DNA of 64,000 bases from Aselliscus stoliczkanus (lineage: Eukaryota; Chordata; Mammalia; Chiroptera; Hipposideridae). Every line of letters starts with the position of its first letter. Position 1 is the stretch's first letter. The translations under genes were made by a program, and so were the position numbers. Under the pieces are notes generated by a model. The model was not told the origin of the DNA, searched no databases, and saw only the letters and a program-made list of their open reading frames with translations. This document shows, piece by piece, positions 1 through 12,030 of the stretch. Where the stretch lies: positions 37,076,352-37,140,351 of the forward strand of contig CM066728.1 in NCBI GenBank assembly GCA_033961575.1, written 5' to 3'.

Positions 1-654
1 ATGGTATGAAACTTGAAAATCTCAAATAAGTGGTTGTCCAAATATTGAGCATATTCAAAGCTCCACTGAATTATTATTTCATTGATTTTTACTTGTAGAG
101 GTATTTTGTCTATTAAGAAGCCTTCTGGCATCCAACCTCCAAATATTAGATGAAAGAATATATATCACAATATCACATTTTCTGTGGAGAGCATATACCA
201 TGGCACTGCATTTTCATGTAGTATGGGAACAATGTTCTATGCATATCTGGTGTCTGAAATTTAATTTTCTCTTTAATCAATAACTAAATGTATTTCAACA
301 AATCTTTATTGAATTTTTACTATGTTGAATATAATACCATAGGCATGGTGGTGGGAACAAATAAAATAAATACTTCCTACCCTCAAAGGATTAACTTCAA
401 ATAATTATACTGGCAAAAATAAGCCAACATTAATTCCCAGCCATATAAGCGAGCCTTCGTGAACCTGATTTACATGAAAACTCTGAGCCAGTATCATCAT
501 GGGATGAGACTTTGGGCACCCTGGGAGGAGGATGAGTGTATTTTATTTTGCACAGAGAAGGCATGTGAATTGTGGTGGCCAGTGGGTGAACTACGGTAGG
601 TAGTCTCCTGAGATGAACCGCCATTACTCCCTTTGCTTCATGCACATGCTGCTC

Positions 655-905
655 ACATCAAGTAATGAAGAATAATTCCCTCCCCTAGAATGTTGGTTGG
701 CCTCAGTGACTTGCTTGGCTAATAGAATGTAGCAGAAATCACCCTCTAGGCCTTCAGAGTCCAGGTCCTAAGAAGCCTTGCCATTTCTACCCAGGTAACT
801 TTCTCAGAGTTCTGCCTCAGGCAGATTCCTCTGATAACTGCATGTAATAAATTAGGGGCATAGAGAAAGTGAAGACAAAAAGGGCAGAAGCCATTGTGGT
901 GGTTC
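655..905 (+). mobile_element. MLT1-like MaLR LTR fragment
   Basis: The words CCCTAGAATGTTGGTTGG, CTCAGTGACTTGCTTGGC and TAATAGAATGTAGCAGAA resemble the middle of mammalian MLT1 LTRs as I remember them. No internal retroviral genes accompany it. Edges are approximate and the subfamily is not assigned. Confidence 0.5.
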
Positions 906-1416
906 AAGCGAAACATAGGATGGCTTAAAACCAGAAAGTAACAGGAAGAGAGGAGACAATGGATGTCAGAGATGAGTAACGGTAAAATCCCAAAGAACCT
1001 CCAGTTGATGAACTTAAGGAATAAAAAAAGGTAGAAATTAAAGTGGGTTCTGGGATTTCAGCATCTAGACAACTAAAAATTGTTATTAATTAAGACTGGG
1101 ATCCCAAAGGAAAGCATGAATGGAAGAAAAACAGGAAATTAAATTAGAGGTGCTGGAAGGCCATCCAGGGAGAACCATTCAATAAATAAATGGCAATAAG
1201 GTACCAAGTGCCGTTTCTGAAATAAAGTATTTTTTATATCTGGTTGATGTTTTAAAGTCACCCAAGACTACAAAACACTGATTTACTGTGTGTCGCCACA
1301 TAGTTAATGGTTTCTCTTAAACTTAATCCCTTCTTTTTTCTGGCCAAAAGAAAGAGATGTAGGATTCTTTACCAATAAATACCTTGCTACAAATGAAAAG
1401 CATTTAAAGGTAAATT

Positions 1417-1865
1417 CGGGGCCGGCCACATGGCGCATTGGTTAAGAGCTGGTTTTGGGATGCCAGTGGCCCCCGTTTGGATCACACATGAGGGCCAGTG
1501 ACATTGCCCTCTACAGCTAACAGCTCCACCTGGAGCTGGGCTGCGAGCCCTGGTAATGGTGTAGGCTGCAGACCCTACTGCAGTGGGCTGTCAAAGGCTG
1601 CAGTGAGTGGCTGGCAGCCAGCGTGAGTGGCTGGCAGCCAGTGTGAGCTGCCAATAGCCACGGTGAGCGACCATCCAGAGGCCGGTGACCGATCTGCCTC
1701 CTCCAGGAAGAGCGCAATGATGATGCCAACATGGGCCAGTGAAGTGACGTCCTCCGCAACTAGACTGAAGAACAAAAAAGAAAGCAACTTCTCTGTTCCC
1801 TTTCCCTGTTCCCCAGCGCTGTTCCCCTCCCCCAATTCCCCAATAAAATCTTTAAAAAAAAAAAA
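1417..1865 (+). mobile_element. Long tRNA-headed bat SINE, full copy
   Basis: A SINE of about 449 bp begins with a tRNA-like head (GGCCGGCC..., a pol III A-box-like TGGCGCATTGG, a degenerate B box). It passes through an internal ~20-bp repeat of the word GTGAGTGGCTGGCAGCCAG and ends CCCCAATAAAATCTTT plus A-rich tail. It is flanked by an exact 12-bp target duplication TAAAGGTAAATT (1405-1416 and 1866-1877). The other long copies are at 42948 and 59901; this one is the most diverged. Antisense to the host gene. Confidence 0.9.
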
Positions 1866-2780
1866 TAAAGGTAAATTTGTAATAGTGGTTTGAGTAAAGT
1901 ACTCTCAAACTAAAAAAAGTTTCTACTTAAAAAGTTAAGCTTTTAGATTTACCGGAGTTATCTCAATGTAATTTTGATTATATACCTACCTGGTGGCATT
2001 TCAAAATTGTCCTTTTAAAGTTTAAGGAACTTTTTTAAAAAGTTCCTTTATACCTTGTCAAACCATGTGACTTCCCTAACTGTGCTGTAGCAACATTTAC
2101 CCCGGTCCTGCCTGAACAGCCATAACTGAAGAATGAAATCGCTTCAGCTGTCACAGACTTTTACTTTGTATCCTCAGTGTCCTACAAGTCCCTTTACAAT
2201 TGGTTTCTTTAGGCAACTATGATGTAGAGAGAAACAGAAATATCTTTGTACCTTTAAGGACAATTTATGACTTGTTCAAGGTGCCCTAACTTTTAACTCT
2301 TAATTGCATCTGCTTTCTAGACAAAGACTATGAATGCATACACTAATATAGCTCACATACCATCATGAATTAAATTAGGCAAATTGACATGTACTATGTC
2401 ACTATCAGCAGATTATGGACTACTTTTTAAATATTCACAAACTAAATTATGTTAGGTTATGGCTATAACTAACTGCCAACAACATGATCAAATTCATTTA
2501 CATGTATTATTTAAATCCTATGGGCTTAGTGTTTCTCAACCTGATTACATTATAATTTCCTTAAAGACTCTTTTCAGACATTTTCCCTAATCATCCCCCA
2601 TACAGTTTTAATACTACACATGAAATATACGAGTCTGTGTGTTATGTATTGTATTTATGCTTTATATATTAAAAAGAATAAGTTTTTTTCAAACCCCTCA
2701 AGAACCAATTGCTAGCTCCTGGGGAGGACATCTTCCCCACTGAAAACGCATGTTTTCTTTAGTTTAATAATTTGTTGCTC

Positions 2781-2888
2781 GGGCCGGCCGAGTGGCGCAG
2801 TGGTTTAAGCGCTGGTTTGGGAAGCCAGCGGCCCCGCTTCGGTCCCACATGTGAGGGCCAGTGACACTGCCCTCAAAATAATAATAAT
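2781..2888 (+). mobile_element. Short-form (head-only) tRNA SINE
   Basis: The tRNA-like head GGGCCGGCCGAGTGGCGCAG is followed by the anticodon-arm-like hairpin, a B-box-like motif and the end CACTGCCCTC, then an AAT-repeat tail. The flanks carry a duplicated AATAATTTGYTGCTC with one mismatch, marking the insertion. The body lacks the long form's 3' part and AATAAA. Confidence 0.9.
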
Positions 2889-3178
2889 AATAATTTGCTG
2901 CTCAAATAAGGGTTTTATTTAAAATCAAAAATAACACTAAGCCACCGAGAACCACAGAAGACTCATAAGAAATATGAGGAAGACTCATGGCCACACTTCT
3001 GAAGCTTCCCATTTTAAAGACTGAGAAATACAGGTAATTATTTAACTTCAGCACCTCCTAAATAAAATTCTAACTCTTCCATTTTAAAGGGCCAACATCA
3101 TTTCTCCATTCTTTACTGATTCTTACTGAGAGATCAATAACTCAGATAATTTGTGGCTAACAAGTAAACCACAGATTT

Positions 3179-3288
3179 TTGTTGTTGTTGTTGTTGAGGG
3201 CAGTGTCACTGGCCCTCATATGTGGGACCCGAACCGGGGCGCTGGCGTCCCAAGCCAACGCTTAACCAATGCGCCACTCGGCCGGCCC
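3179..3288 (-). mobile_element. Short-form SINE, left member of head-to-tail pair
   Basis: An inverted short SINE: the tail is TTTTT plus a (GTT)n run, the body runs from GAGGGCAGTGTCACTGGCCC to the GGCCGGCCC head. The head abuts the tail of the next copy with no spacer. Target-duplication-like words flank the pair as a whole, not this copy alone (3166-3178 and 3417-3429). Confidence 0.88.
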
Positions 3289-3415
3289 TTTTTGTTTGTT
3301 TGTTTGTTTGTTTGTTTTTTTGAGGGCAGTGTCACTGGCCCTCATGTGTGGGACCCAAACCGGGGCCGCTGGCGTCCCAAGCCAGAGTTTAACCAATGCG
3401 CCACTTGGCCGGCCC
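3289..3415 (-). mobile_element. Short-form SINE, right member of head-to-tail pair
   Basis: Same orientation as its left neighbour, with a (TTTG)n-rich tail at 3289-3320 and a body at 3322-3415. AAACCATAGATTT just beyond its head pairs with AAACCACAGATTT beyond the left copy's tail (one mismatch). The pair therefore entered as a dimer, or one copy inserted into the other's A tail. Confidence 0.88.
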
Positions 3416-5363
3416 AAAACCATAGATTTTAAAGTCCAAAATATAAATAGTTCTTCTATTCATGAGGCTCTAAAGTAAAAAAACAGATAATAAAGATAAA
3501 AATAAGAATCTGACAATCATAAGTATTCCCAATTCACCTAACTATGGAAATAGCAACGCTGACATTTGGTAGAAGAGAACTGTGAAGAAATAAATCAAGA
3601 TGAAGAACACTGTTTACATATAAACTGTCTAAAAGGAAATATCAAAAAAGTGATCAATTTACAAATAGCCTCAAAAATTCTATTGTTTATCTATAATTCA
3701 AACTCCTCAATATTAAAGCTCAAAAATATATTTCTTTTTAATGAACATACCCATATCTCCTAACTTTCTTCCTCCAGCATAGGTAAGTTTAATTCTCACT
3801 TACTGTTGACTAAGGCAAAGACAGTATAGGAAGAAGAGAAACCACAGGGTACATCTAGTCCTCGGACGCATCATGGTCTCATCTCCATTGCATCTCATCC
3901 ACGCTAGCCTGAACCCACAGGAAGACTAATGGGGTGGGGGTGGGCCATAAATTACTTATAGCAAGCGTAAGTCATTGTTACAGTCAGCAAAAACACAGAT
4001 GTTCCCCCACCAAAACAGAGAAAGGGGAAAAAAGTTAATAGACAAGAGGATTATGCCTAAAACCACATAGATTTACTGGCACCACCGTTTGTTAGAGACA
4101 CAATATTTAAGGAAGAGCCATATAACCCCAAATGCATCAAAACATTACTTCATTTAAGACAAAGAAAACATTTAGTAATTTTACAACTGATTTTTCTTTC
4201 AGTATCATTATTCTGTTATCCCAACTGTGTCATGGCAATCTGAAAGCTTTTAGACTTCAGCAAGACTTCATACTTAAGACTTAAACATTCTTTTCAGGTA
4301 AATCCCTTCATTTTCTGACCAAAGGAAAGAGATATAGGATTTATTGAATGTTACCTTAGTGATACTTTAGTATTACTAAAAAGTACTTACCTTCTTGTCC
4401 TAAGGTATGAGCTATATATATTTTAAGTCTCTACTTACTGAAGAAAATCAGCTAAGGCTAGTGTATTCTTAACAGAAATCTCAACTTTATAAGCAACTGC
4501 AAATTTTCTGTAGTTTGATTCAATACTTCAAAAATCAATCCTTTGGTTCCATTTATTTTTAAATAATTTTAATAAAATATACCTGGTCAAAATTGTAAAT
4601 TACTCTTTAAAATTATTCTTCTATAATTTGTAAGAGGTAACATTAAATTACTCAGTTGAGACAGTAAAAAGTTATATTACAAAAATACACTGCATATCTG
4701 GGTATACTGGGTACTGACCGATTGACATGTGGTCATTAAAAACAGGTGAGTTAGTTAAATCATTGCCAATAAAAAGAAAACATTTCTTTGTAAATGAGAG
4801 GCACCCAACAATTAAATGCCTCGTTTTTTAGGTAAACTAAATGCTTTTCCCTGTAAGTTATAACTTAACATAAATCAACAGTGCTAAAATGAGGCAGTTT
4901 GATCAGCACAATGACAGTTATCCAATAAACAATTTATAGTAGGAATACTTATCTTCTCATAATAACTTTCTTTCTTCATTTAAAAAATAGGATCAGGGAA
5001 TAATGAAAATAAGGTAAGTAAACAAAAAGTTTATCAAGAAGAAAATAACCTAAAAATAATTAACACTACAAAGTTAAAGTAATTTTTATCATAAGTCTAC
5101 ATATTTATCATCCCATACCAAATATCTGTAAGAAGTATTACTATGATAGTTCTTTCAGCAAAGTACCAAGCGCTGTGTTAGCTATTAGCATGAAACATGA
5201 CACAAGTCATGGGAGAAATCCATTTCTTCCGAAAATTTTTTGAAATTATTAAGTTGAGTAAATGAAATACCACCTCAAAATATATGCTAGCTAGAGAACA
5301 GAATCAGGAAAACCAAAAGATCAAGTCAGAAAAGTAATAAAAGTTTATGAGAAATGTATTTAC

Positions 5364-5431
5364 CTTGGCTCCGCACTCAGCTTTATTATTTTTGTATATG
5401 GTAGAGAACTTTGTGATTTTTGTTGCAAGTC
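5364..5431 (-). CDS. MAN2A1: MAN2A1 exon, human residues ~626-648 (last exon in window)
   Basis: 68 nt: 22 codons starting in phase 0, then AG of a split Arg. The peptide is DLQQKSQSSLPYTKIIKLSA followed by EPR, the short linker leading to the beta-sandwich C-terminal half (next expected words are YLVVYNP). The acceptor is TTTACAG|GACTT with a pyrimidine-rich tract and the donor CCAAG|GTAAAT. I found no exon for the following YLVVYNP segment between 1 and 5363, so the next exon lies beyond the window. The exon is very short and rests on phase, splice sites and homology. Confidence 0.93.
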
Positions 5432-6659
5432 CTGTAAAAGTGAACAAAAATTTTTATTTTATTTTTAAAACAAGTTTCAAAATTATCTATGTAAATTACC
5501 TTGCAAAAATCTTGAAAAAGGTATAACAGGGGGAAAAAAAAATCCTCTTTCCAGCTATATAAAGTGCATCAAAGTTCAAAATAACTAATGTATGTATGGG
5601 TGTATATAGATATCAAGTACAGTGTATGCTTCAGGGACTAGAGCCTACAATGGGTAGTTTCAATTAGGAACCAAATAAATCTAGTTCTAGAGATAAGTTT
5701 GCAAAAAGTTTTACCATTTTACTTTTGTATCATATGTTTCATATCCTTAAGACATGTATGTTCATTTACTCCATTTTTAACTTTAATATGAAAATGTATA
5801 ATCATGATTTAATTACAAGCATTAGTCCATGAAAATATCTCCAATTCCACATTCGTAAATTCAAATTACATGTAAAAAATGTCAAAGTCTATCATTCACA
5901 ATAAATGCTGACAAATAAATTACAATGTAAAATATCTGCGTGCCCAAATGGCAGTGTAAAGAGGGTTGCAGTCAACCATTTTTCCAACGGTTCTTCCTTA
6001 CTGCAGAACGGTATGTTCCTTCTTTCAGGGTAGGCTCTGTTCTATTAGCTCATCTGATTCTAACAACACACAAGCCAAAGTAGGCATTATCATCCCATTT
6101 TACAGGTAAATGAATGATGGCTGACACATGTTAAATAACTTTTTCAAGGCTCATGCAATCAGGTACAAACATTGAGGCTAACAGTCTCCTAAATCCTCAA
6201 TCACTGCTCTATTGTTAACACGTATCTCATACACTCCATGGACTCTGAGGATCATTTACATTGAAGTTTAGAAAGAACAGATTAAGGATTTATGGAGTTC
6301 AAATATCAGGGGGCTTCTAATTAAAGCCAAGCAAAACAAGTAATTATAATTCCTACTTTACAATATCATCTTAGCGTTCTAAAAGCCTGTAAGTTTCACA
6401 CACCTTGAAATAAGTTCATTATTTTTCATGCTTAGTTTAAGCCAGAACAAAATACACATCACAAATCAACTAGTGACACACTTATAGGAATGAAGAACAC
6501 ACAGATAATTTATATAGTGATACAAAATATATCAAATAATGTGCAAAGAAATAATTGTTTCTCAGTGTCCCTTTTCACTAAGCTTCTCACCCCTTTTCCT
6601 AATCCAGAAAACAAAAGAATCACACATTCTTATAATGAATATAAGAGATATCAACTAAC
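5432..6659 (-). other. MAN2A1 intron (1,228 bp)
   Basis: Short AT-rich intron. It contains a MIR-like segment in inverse orientation near 6005-6220. Otherwise I see no recognised element. Confidence 0.85.
6005..6220 (-). mobile_element. MIR SINE remnant
   Basis: The words TAGGCATTATCATCCCATTT and TACAGGTAAATGAATGATGG followed by a TTAAATAACTTTTTCAAGGC-like stretch match the inverse of the MIR core (tissue-wide mammalian SINE) with heavy decay. Limits are approximate. Confidence 0.6.
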
Positions 6660-6774
6660 CATTTCTAGGAGGGTATCAAAAGAGTAGGATTCGTACAAGC
6701 TTTTGTCCTTCAAAATAAGAAGAAGTACAGAATGTCCAATTATCTTGTTCAAATTCATTAATGAATGAAAGAGT
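6660..6774 (-). CDS. MAN2A1: MAN2A1 exon, human residues ~587-625
   Basis: 115 nt: one A completing Arg, then 38 codons ending in phase 0 at a Met. The peptide is LFHSLMNLNKIIGHSVLLLI followed by LKDKSLYESYSFDTLLEM. This is one of the faster evolving parts of the protein; the human equivalent as recalled has LFHSLMVLEKIIGNSAF. The match in length, order and phase still makes the call firm. The acceptor is TCACAG|ACTCT and the donor GAAATG|GTTAGT. The exon is hidden among chance open frames, including a plus-strand one overlapping its end, and was found only by looking for the missing segment between its neighbours. Confidence 0.94.
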
Positions 6775-8504
6775 CTGTGAACCAAAAATTTTGTTAGTTT
6801 AAGTAATTAAAAAAAAATCAATATACAATATTTTCAGTTTCTTTAATAATGATCAAATCACTACCAGTACTTTCATCCTGTATTCACAAAGTGAAACCTA
6901 GAATGAACCTATAATGAATTGGCTCTTTTTTGTCCAAAACTCAGTACTAAGAAAAAAATGGTTAATCAAAAGATATCACTGATAAGGATTCATTTAAAAT
7001 AGAAAACTTTCTAAACATTACTGAAAATCATCAACTTATTCAAACTACTTATACTTTCTATGAATATTGTACCAAATAAGAATATCCATGATTACTCCAA
7101 CAGCTTTTTGAAGCAATGATGTGATATTTTACCTGAGAGAAATCTTTAACAAGAATTGAAACGACAAAAGAAGTCACAAGATTAACTCTCGTTCACAACA
7201 AAATTCAATCAGTATACACACTTCAAAGAACTCAGATTCCTGAAGAATTCAAATAGGTATTTTGTTGAATTAAGTTCCCTGTTCTGATTCAAAAGAACTA
7301 GAAAGAAAGAAAATTTTTCACAGAACTGGATAATGAAATGGTCTTTCTCCTTGTTACGTATCTTGGTCATTGAAATTGTTACCTGTATTCAAACTGTATT
7401 TTTGGATATGAGGAACCAAAGGATGCTTATGAATCAACTGATTCAAAATCAGCTCTGGAATATAATCTTGGTACACCACCAGCTATTGCTGAAGCACTAA
7501 ACATGCGGAAAAAACTTGAAGTTGGTTTCAAGTTCAGTCTTACTACTTTAATACTTTATAGAGCAGGCATCCCTAAGTAAACTCATATTGGAGAAATCTG
7601 TAGAGAAACTTTGTCAATCATGTTTTCAATCAACCATCGGAGTCAATCTATTACATGTACAGAGTGATTATATTATCTTCCCCAACACAGGAAGCAATTT
7701 TGGATCTACTTGCTAAAAACATTTTTGTTGGCATGCAACAACAGCAAATTGTAAAAGAATTAAAAATTGCTTCTTTTTGCAGAGCATTAAGACTACCTTC
7801 AAAGATGTATGTGATCATGATCAAGTGAATTAAATACACTTACACAGTAAATTTATAACTACAGTATTAAAATCTTATGGATTTGACTTCAGGCCATCAT
7901 CCAGATAACTTTTTCCTTCTATTCAAATGTTTTCCTAGTTGGTAACAAATGTTCTGAGACTAAAAGACCCTATGAATGAATACAATTATGGAAACAAGTC
8001 CCTCAGTCTAGGTTTATTTTTATTATCTATATGGCTATTTTTATTAGGCTGTCTGGATCTACAGAATAAAAGTCATGCTCTCCATCAGCTAAAACCTTGT
8101 ATGTATGTATACATGTAAGTATTACAGTGTATTACAGAGTCTAATAAAACTGAGCGAATGCCACGGATCAACGATCATATCCTAAAGGCACATATGCAAT
8201 CTTCTAATGAGACGAGCACTAAAGACTAACACAGCATTCCCCAAATGCTTTCTCAGGATATATAAAGATTCGTTTCAAACAAAACTAAACACAGTAAAGA
8301 AGCTTTAGGAAACACTGGATAAAACAAAATTTTAATGTTTCCACATTTCATCAGTATGGGATTTCTTAGAGCCTCCAATTTCCTAACATGCCCTTATACT
8401 ATTATTATGGAACAGTTCATGAAATATCACCTAGGAATCAGTTTTCTGGCTTGTTATCATTGTTGCTGTTTCAAGATGTTATCATGTTATTCAAGGCTTG
8501 ATAT

Positions 8505-9426
8505 ATGAGGTCTGACAATTAAGTTCGCGAACTCGTCCTAGAAAAAGTGCTACATATCTTATTGCTGAATATCACTACAGTTACCTTCAAAGTACTCCCC
8601 TTGGGAAGCTATGCACCAACGCCAGTGCCTAGTCCACCCTTCAAAGCAATTTGCAACTTTTTTCTAGAATGGCCATCAGAGCTGTGATCATGTATTAGCC
8701 TTGATATCCTGAATGTCATCAAAATGTCTTCCTTTCAATATTTCCTTTATCTTTGGGTAAAGAAAGAAGTCATTGGGGTCCAGATCAGGTGAGTAGGGAT
8801 GGTGTTCCAATACAGTTATTTGTTTACTGGCTAAAAACTCCCTCACAGACAGTGCTGTGTGAGCTGTGCATTGTTGTGATGCAAGAGCTCCTTCTGGACC
8901 ATTTTTGCACACACCTTTCTCATGCCAAGATTTTCAGTTAAGATTTTCCTAATTGTTTCTCTGTCGATGTTTACTTGGTCTGCTATGCTTCTCACAGTTA
9001 GCCCATGATTTTGATGCACAGTTCGACGAATTTTTGCAATGTTTTCGGCAGTTCTGCTCCTCACTGGCCGCCCTGGCCTCTCTTCATCAGTGACGTGTTC
9101 TCTCCCCTCAGAAAAATGTTAAATTTGTACACTGCCGTTTTCTTCATGCTATTATCCCCATAAACTTGGACTAACATGTCCCTGATTTCACTTCCACTCC
9201 TGACAAATTTAATAAGAAATTCAATGTTTGTTCATTGCTATAATTCAAGTTCAGACATTCTCGTGACGGAACATGAAAACATACAACAATAATGAATGCC
9301 ACTCAGGTCGACATGAACACAGCTGTGAGACACTGATATAACCAAGGTTATGAAACCTTGCCGAGCTGTTTGTACAGGGCTGCCAAGAGAAGCGCACGGT
9401 GGCAAATTTAATTGTCAGACCTCATA
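8505..9426 (-). mobile_element. Internally deleted mariner transposon
   Basis: Inverted ends with GAGGTCTGACAATTAA (left) and TTAATTGTCAGACCTC (right) lie in a TATA context typical of TA-targeting elements. On the minus strand, 8843-9064 encodes a decayed N-terminal transposase piece with the mariner words MRSRTAENIAKIRR and a helix-turn-helix-like LTVRSIADQVNIDRETIRKI. A different frame at 8688-8912 encodes the C-terminal piece with TALSVREFLASKQITVLEHH and PYSPDLDPNDFFLYPKIK, which includes the last Asp of the D,D34D triad. The middle of the transposase, with the first catalytic Asp, is missing, and the second Asp region (HHDNA in relatives) reads HHNNA. At about 920 bp it is shorter than the usual 1.3 kb. 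Not able to move by itself. Confidence 0.9.
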
Positions 9427-9697
9427 TATGTTAGGACCCTCACACTTACTCTTTGCTCATTTTTTTCTTGTACCTATCTCATCACAACTTAGGAATGGCC
9501 AATTCCAAATCTTTCTGTAACTGACCTCATTACTCAGTACCATTTATGTCTTCTCTTCCACATAGCCCCTTTACATACTTTAAAACTGAATATCCAGTAC
9601 AAACACTTTCCCAGTCTAATTCATGTTTTTATACCATGATTAGAATTAACCTCCAAATATGCCATGATGTATTCTTGCTCTCCAGTTTATAATTATA

Positions 9698-9894
9698 CCA
9701 GGGGTGCCAAAAAAAGGTATTCATTTTAAGAGATGTTATCTATGTATTATTTTTTGAATTTGAATTGAGTTACGGTTGCAATGTGTAGTAGATGTGCGCT
9801 CAAAATGGCTTTCATCAAATGAAATTTCATTGTATTACAATTTTAATACAGTTTTTTTTCTTAAAATGTGTATACCTTTTTTTGGCAACCTCTG
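9698..9894 (+). mobile_element. Mariner-type MITE (GGTGCCAAAAA ends)
   Basis: Imperfect inverted ends GGGGTGCCAAAAAAAGGTAT and ATACCTTTTTTTGGCAACCT are bounded by TA on each side (9696-9697 and 9895-9896). 197 bp, no transposase frame. It shares its terminal words with the element at 23256, so both belong to one Tc1/mariner-type family. Confidence 0.8.
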
Positions 9895-10381
9895 TATAAA
9901 AATTCAATCTACTGTGAAGAGCAGGACTCTAAAAAAAATCACCCTTAGATGGCAGAAGAGAAAGCTAGAAGGGTCTGGAACCCTGATAGTACTACGGAAC
10001 TGTCATACCTGGGCCAGTGACTTGCAGTCCTTTCATACAGCATAAAAATAAGCAGGATAGGATTTATTCTGTATTGAGTTGCTATTACTAGCAGCCAAAT
10101 GCCATCCCTAGCTCATATATTTCTTCATGGGGACATATCTGCCAACAGGAGTCAACAGTCCAAGAACAAGAGAACACCCAATGTTAGCTGCCTCTTTGTT
10201 TATAATTCTCTCACTTGTGTTTTGAAATTTCCAACTTAAAATGTCTGTGATAATAACTTGATAATTGTTTTATGACTTTTCAATGAAGTGTGAAGTGCTC
10301 GCAAAGCAAATATACAAACCTCGAGTACAATTTCAGAATCATTGTTTCTTTTTTTCTCTAAGATGCAGTTTTGTCCAGGGA

Positions 10382-10494
10382 TTTTTTTTTTTTTTTCTTT
10401 TGAGGGCAGTGTCACTGGCCCTCATATGTGGGACCGAACCGGGGCTGCTGGCTTCCCAAGCCAGCTCTTAACCACCGTGCCACTCAGCTGGCCC
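10382..10494 (-). mobile_element. Short-form SINE
   Basis: Inverted copy: T-rich tail, GAGGGCAGTGTCACTGGCCC, down to a mutated head CTCAGCTGGCCC. Flanked by TGTCCAGGGA and TGTTCAGGGA, a target duplication with one mismatch. Confidence 0.88.
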
Positions 10495-11681
10495 TGTTCA
10501 GGGATGTTTTTATAAGCTAAAAGAAATACCAAACACATGGAAGAAGTAATGACACCCTCTGGAAAGGTGATGGGACAGAAAATGTTCTGTATCTAAACTC
10601 ATCAACCTGTACCCAAATCTCTTTCAATATGGCAGCCAGAGTGACAGAAGGTAGGCAGTGACTTCTCTTTTGCCTCTCAGGAGCAGCCTCACATTTAAAC
10701 TCAATAAACCAAGAAGACAGGAAAAGGTGAAAAGGAAAAATGGAAGATCTGATCTTACTTTCAAAAATGCTTAAAGCCAAAAGAATAAAAATTAAAAAAT
10801 TAAAAATTGTTTTCCATGGGAGAAATATCAACATCATTATCATTATCATCCAGTATTTTCCACTTTAAGCTCAGCTTAAACCTCAATAGATGGATGTCAA
10901 ATACATTTGCCACAAGGAAACTGAGAGATATTCAAGATACTCCTTTGAATATATATTTTAAGGACTCAAGTCAACTAATGAAACGTCAAGAATATTTTTT
11001 CCCTAAATTTCTAGAAAGAGAGTCAAAAAATTGTTAACAAAATTCAATGAACACTTATTACAATCAGTAATATCAGTTGTAGATCATTTTTTAATGATGA
11101 ATTTATGTGTTATGATCACTTTTCACATGTGAAAATATTTTTATAAAAATAAATTTACCTTTAAAATCTATAAGAAAATCAGAGGATATTTTTAATTATT
11201 TTAAAATATCATCAAAGCATACCATTGCTGATAGCAGGAAAAAAAGTCTGCAAAAAACAATAATCTAAACAACAGTGAAACAATTTTCAAAGCTCCTTCC
11301 CCAGTGTAGGAATCTCCTCTGCACTGATCCTAAGAAATGGTATCTCAAAATCTAGCATGATGATGGAAATCTCACTATCATAAAACATAAGCCTTTCCAT
11401 TATTGGGAAGCGCTGTTTACAAAATCCTCTGCTATTCTGAGCCAAAGTAGGTACTTGTTTTTAATTATGCATTATGAAAATAACTGAGTTTCTACCCCTC
11501 ATTCATCTGACAGACCTTGAAAGAACTGAAGATGGCTTTGGTATCAATACCCAGGCCATCCCTTCTCTTCCCAATTCCTTGTTATCATCCAATTATGACA
11601 AGGTTTCTAGGTTCTTTTACTTCTTGGCTATGCTTCTGGGCTTACCCTTTTGTGTCAATGTTCTTCTAAAAGAATATATAT

Positions 11682-12030
11682 AGTGGGTCGGCTGAGTGGC
11701 TCAGCTGGTTAAGTGCGCAAGCTCTGAGACACAGGGTTGTTGGTTCAATTCCCACATGGGCCAGTGAGCTGAGCCCTAGCTGAGCTGCTGTTGAGCTCAG
11801 GATGGCTCAGCTGGTGAGAGCACGTGCTCCTAACAACAAGGTTACTGGTTTGACTCCCACATGGGTTGGTGGGCTACCCGCACCCCTGCAACTAAGATTG
11901 AACATGGCACCTTGAGCTGAGGTGCCGCAAGCTGCCGTCGGGAACTAGCTGCGCCCTCCACAACTAAATTTGAAAGACACACAACTTGGCTGTTCCCTTC
12001 CCCGAATTCCCCAATAAAATCTTTAAAAAA
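11682..12030 (+). mobile_element. Rhin-1/VES-like bat SINE, full copy
   Basis: The head GGTCGGCTGAGTGGCTCAGC is followed by a B-box-like GGTTCAATTCCCAC, then CACATGGGCCAGTGAGCTGA. A second tRNA-like unit (GGATGGCTCAGCTGGTGAGA) follows, then CAACTAAGATTGAACATGGC and the end CCCCAATAAAATCTTTAAAA. The duplicated AAAGAATATATA flanks it. I recall this family from rhinolophid bats (Rhin-1/VES group). AATAAA followed by TCTTT marks it as a T+ type SINE. Confidence 0.88.

Larger units (their letters stand above)
1..5363 (-). other. MAN2A1 intron (partial, downstream of last exon seen)
   Basis: AT-rich intronic sequence. It carries an MLT1-like LTR fragment (about 655-905), a long SINE (1417-1865), a short SINE (2781-2888) and a head-to-tail pair of inverted short SINEs (3179-3415). 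The stretch 300-410 resembles an ancient interspersed repeat of a kind I cannot class. I see no exon or structured RNA in 3430-5363. Confidence 0.8.

Noticed and set aside
3151..3432. Open frames with EGSVTGPHMWDPNRG-type peptides (also at 10265, 16139, 31014, 59833)
   Set aside because: These are antisense translations of the short or long SINE, repeated at each copy. They are not genes.
1..5363. Next MAN2A1 exon (YLVVYNP segment)
   Set aside because: Searched on the minus strand for the expected words and splice sites and did not find it. It must lie outside the window.
8688..9064. Mariner transposase as a working gene
   Set aside because: The two pieces are in different frames, the middle is lost and a catalytic Asp position is altered. 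A dead copy.
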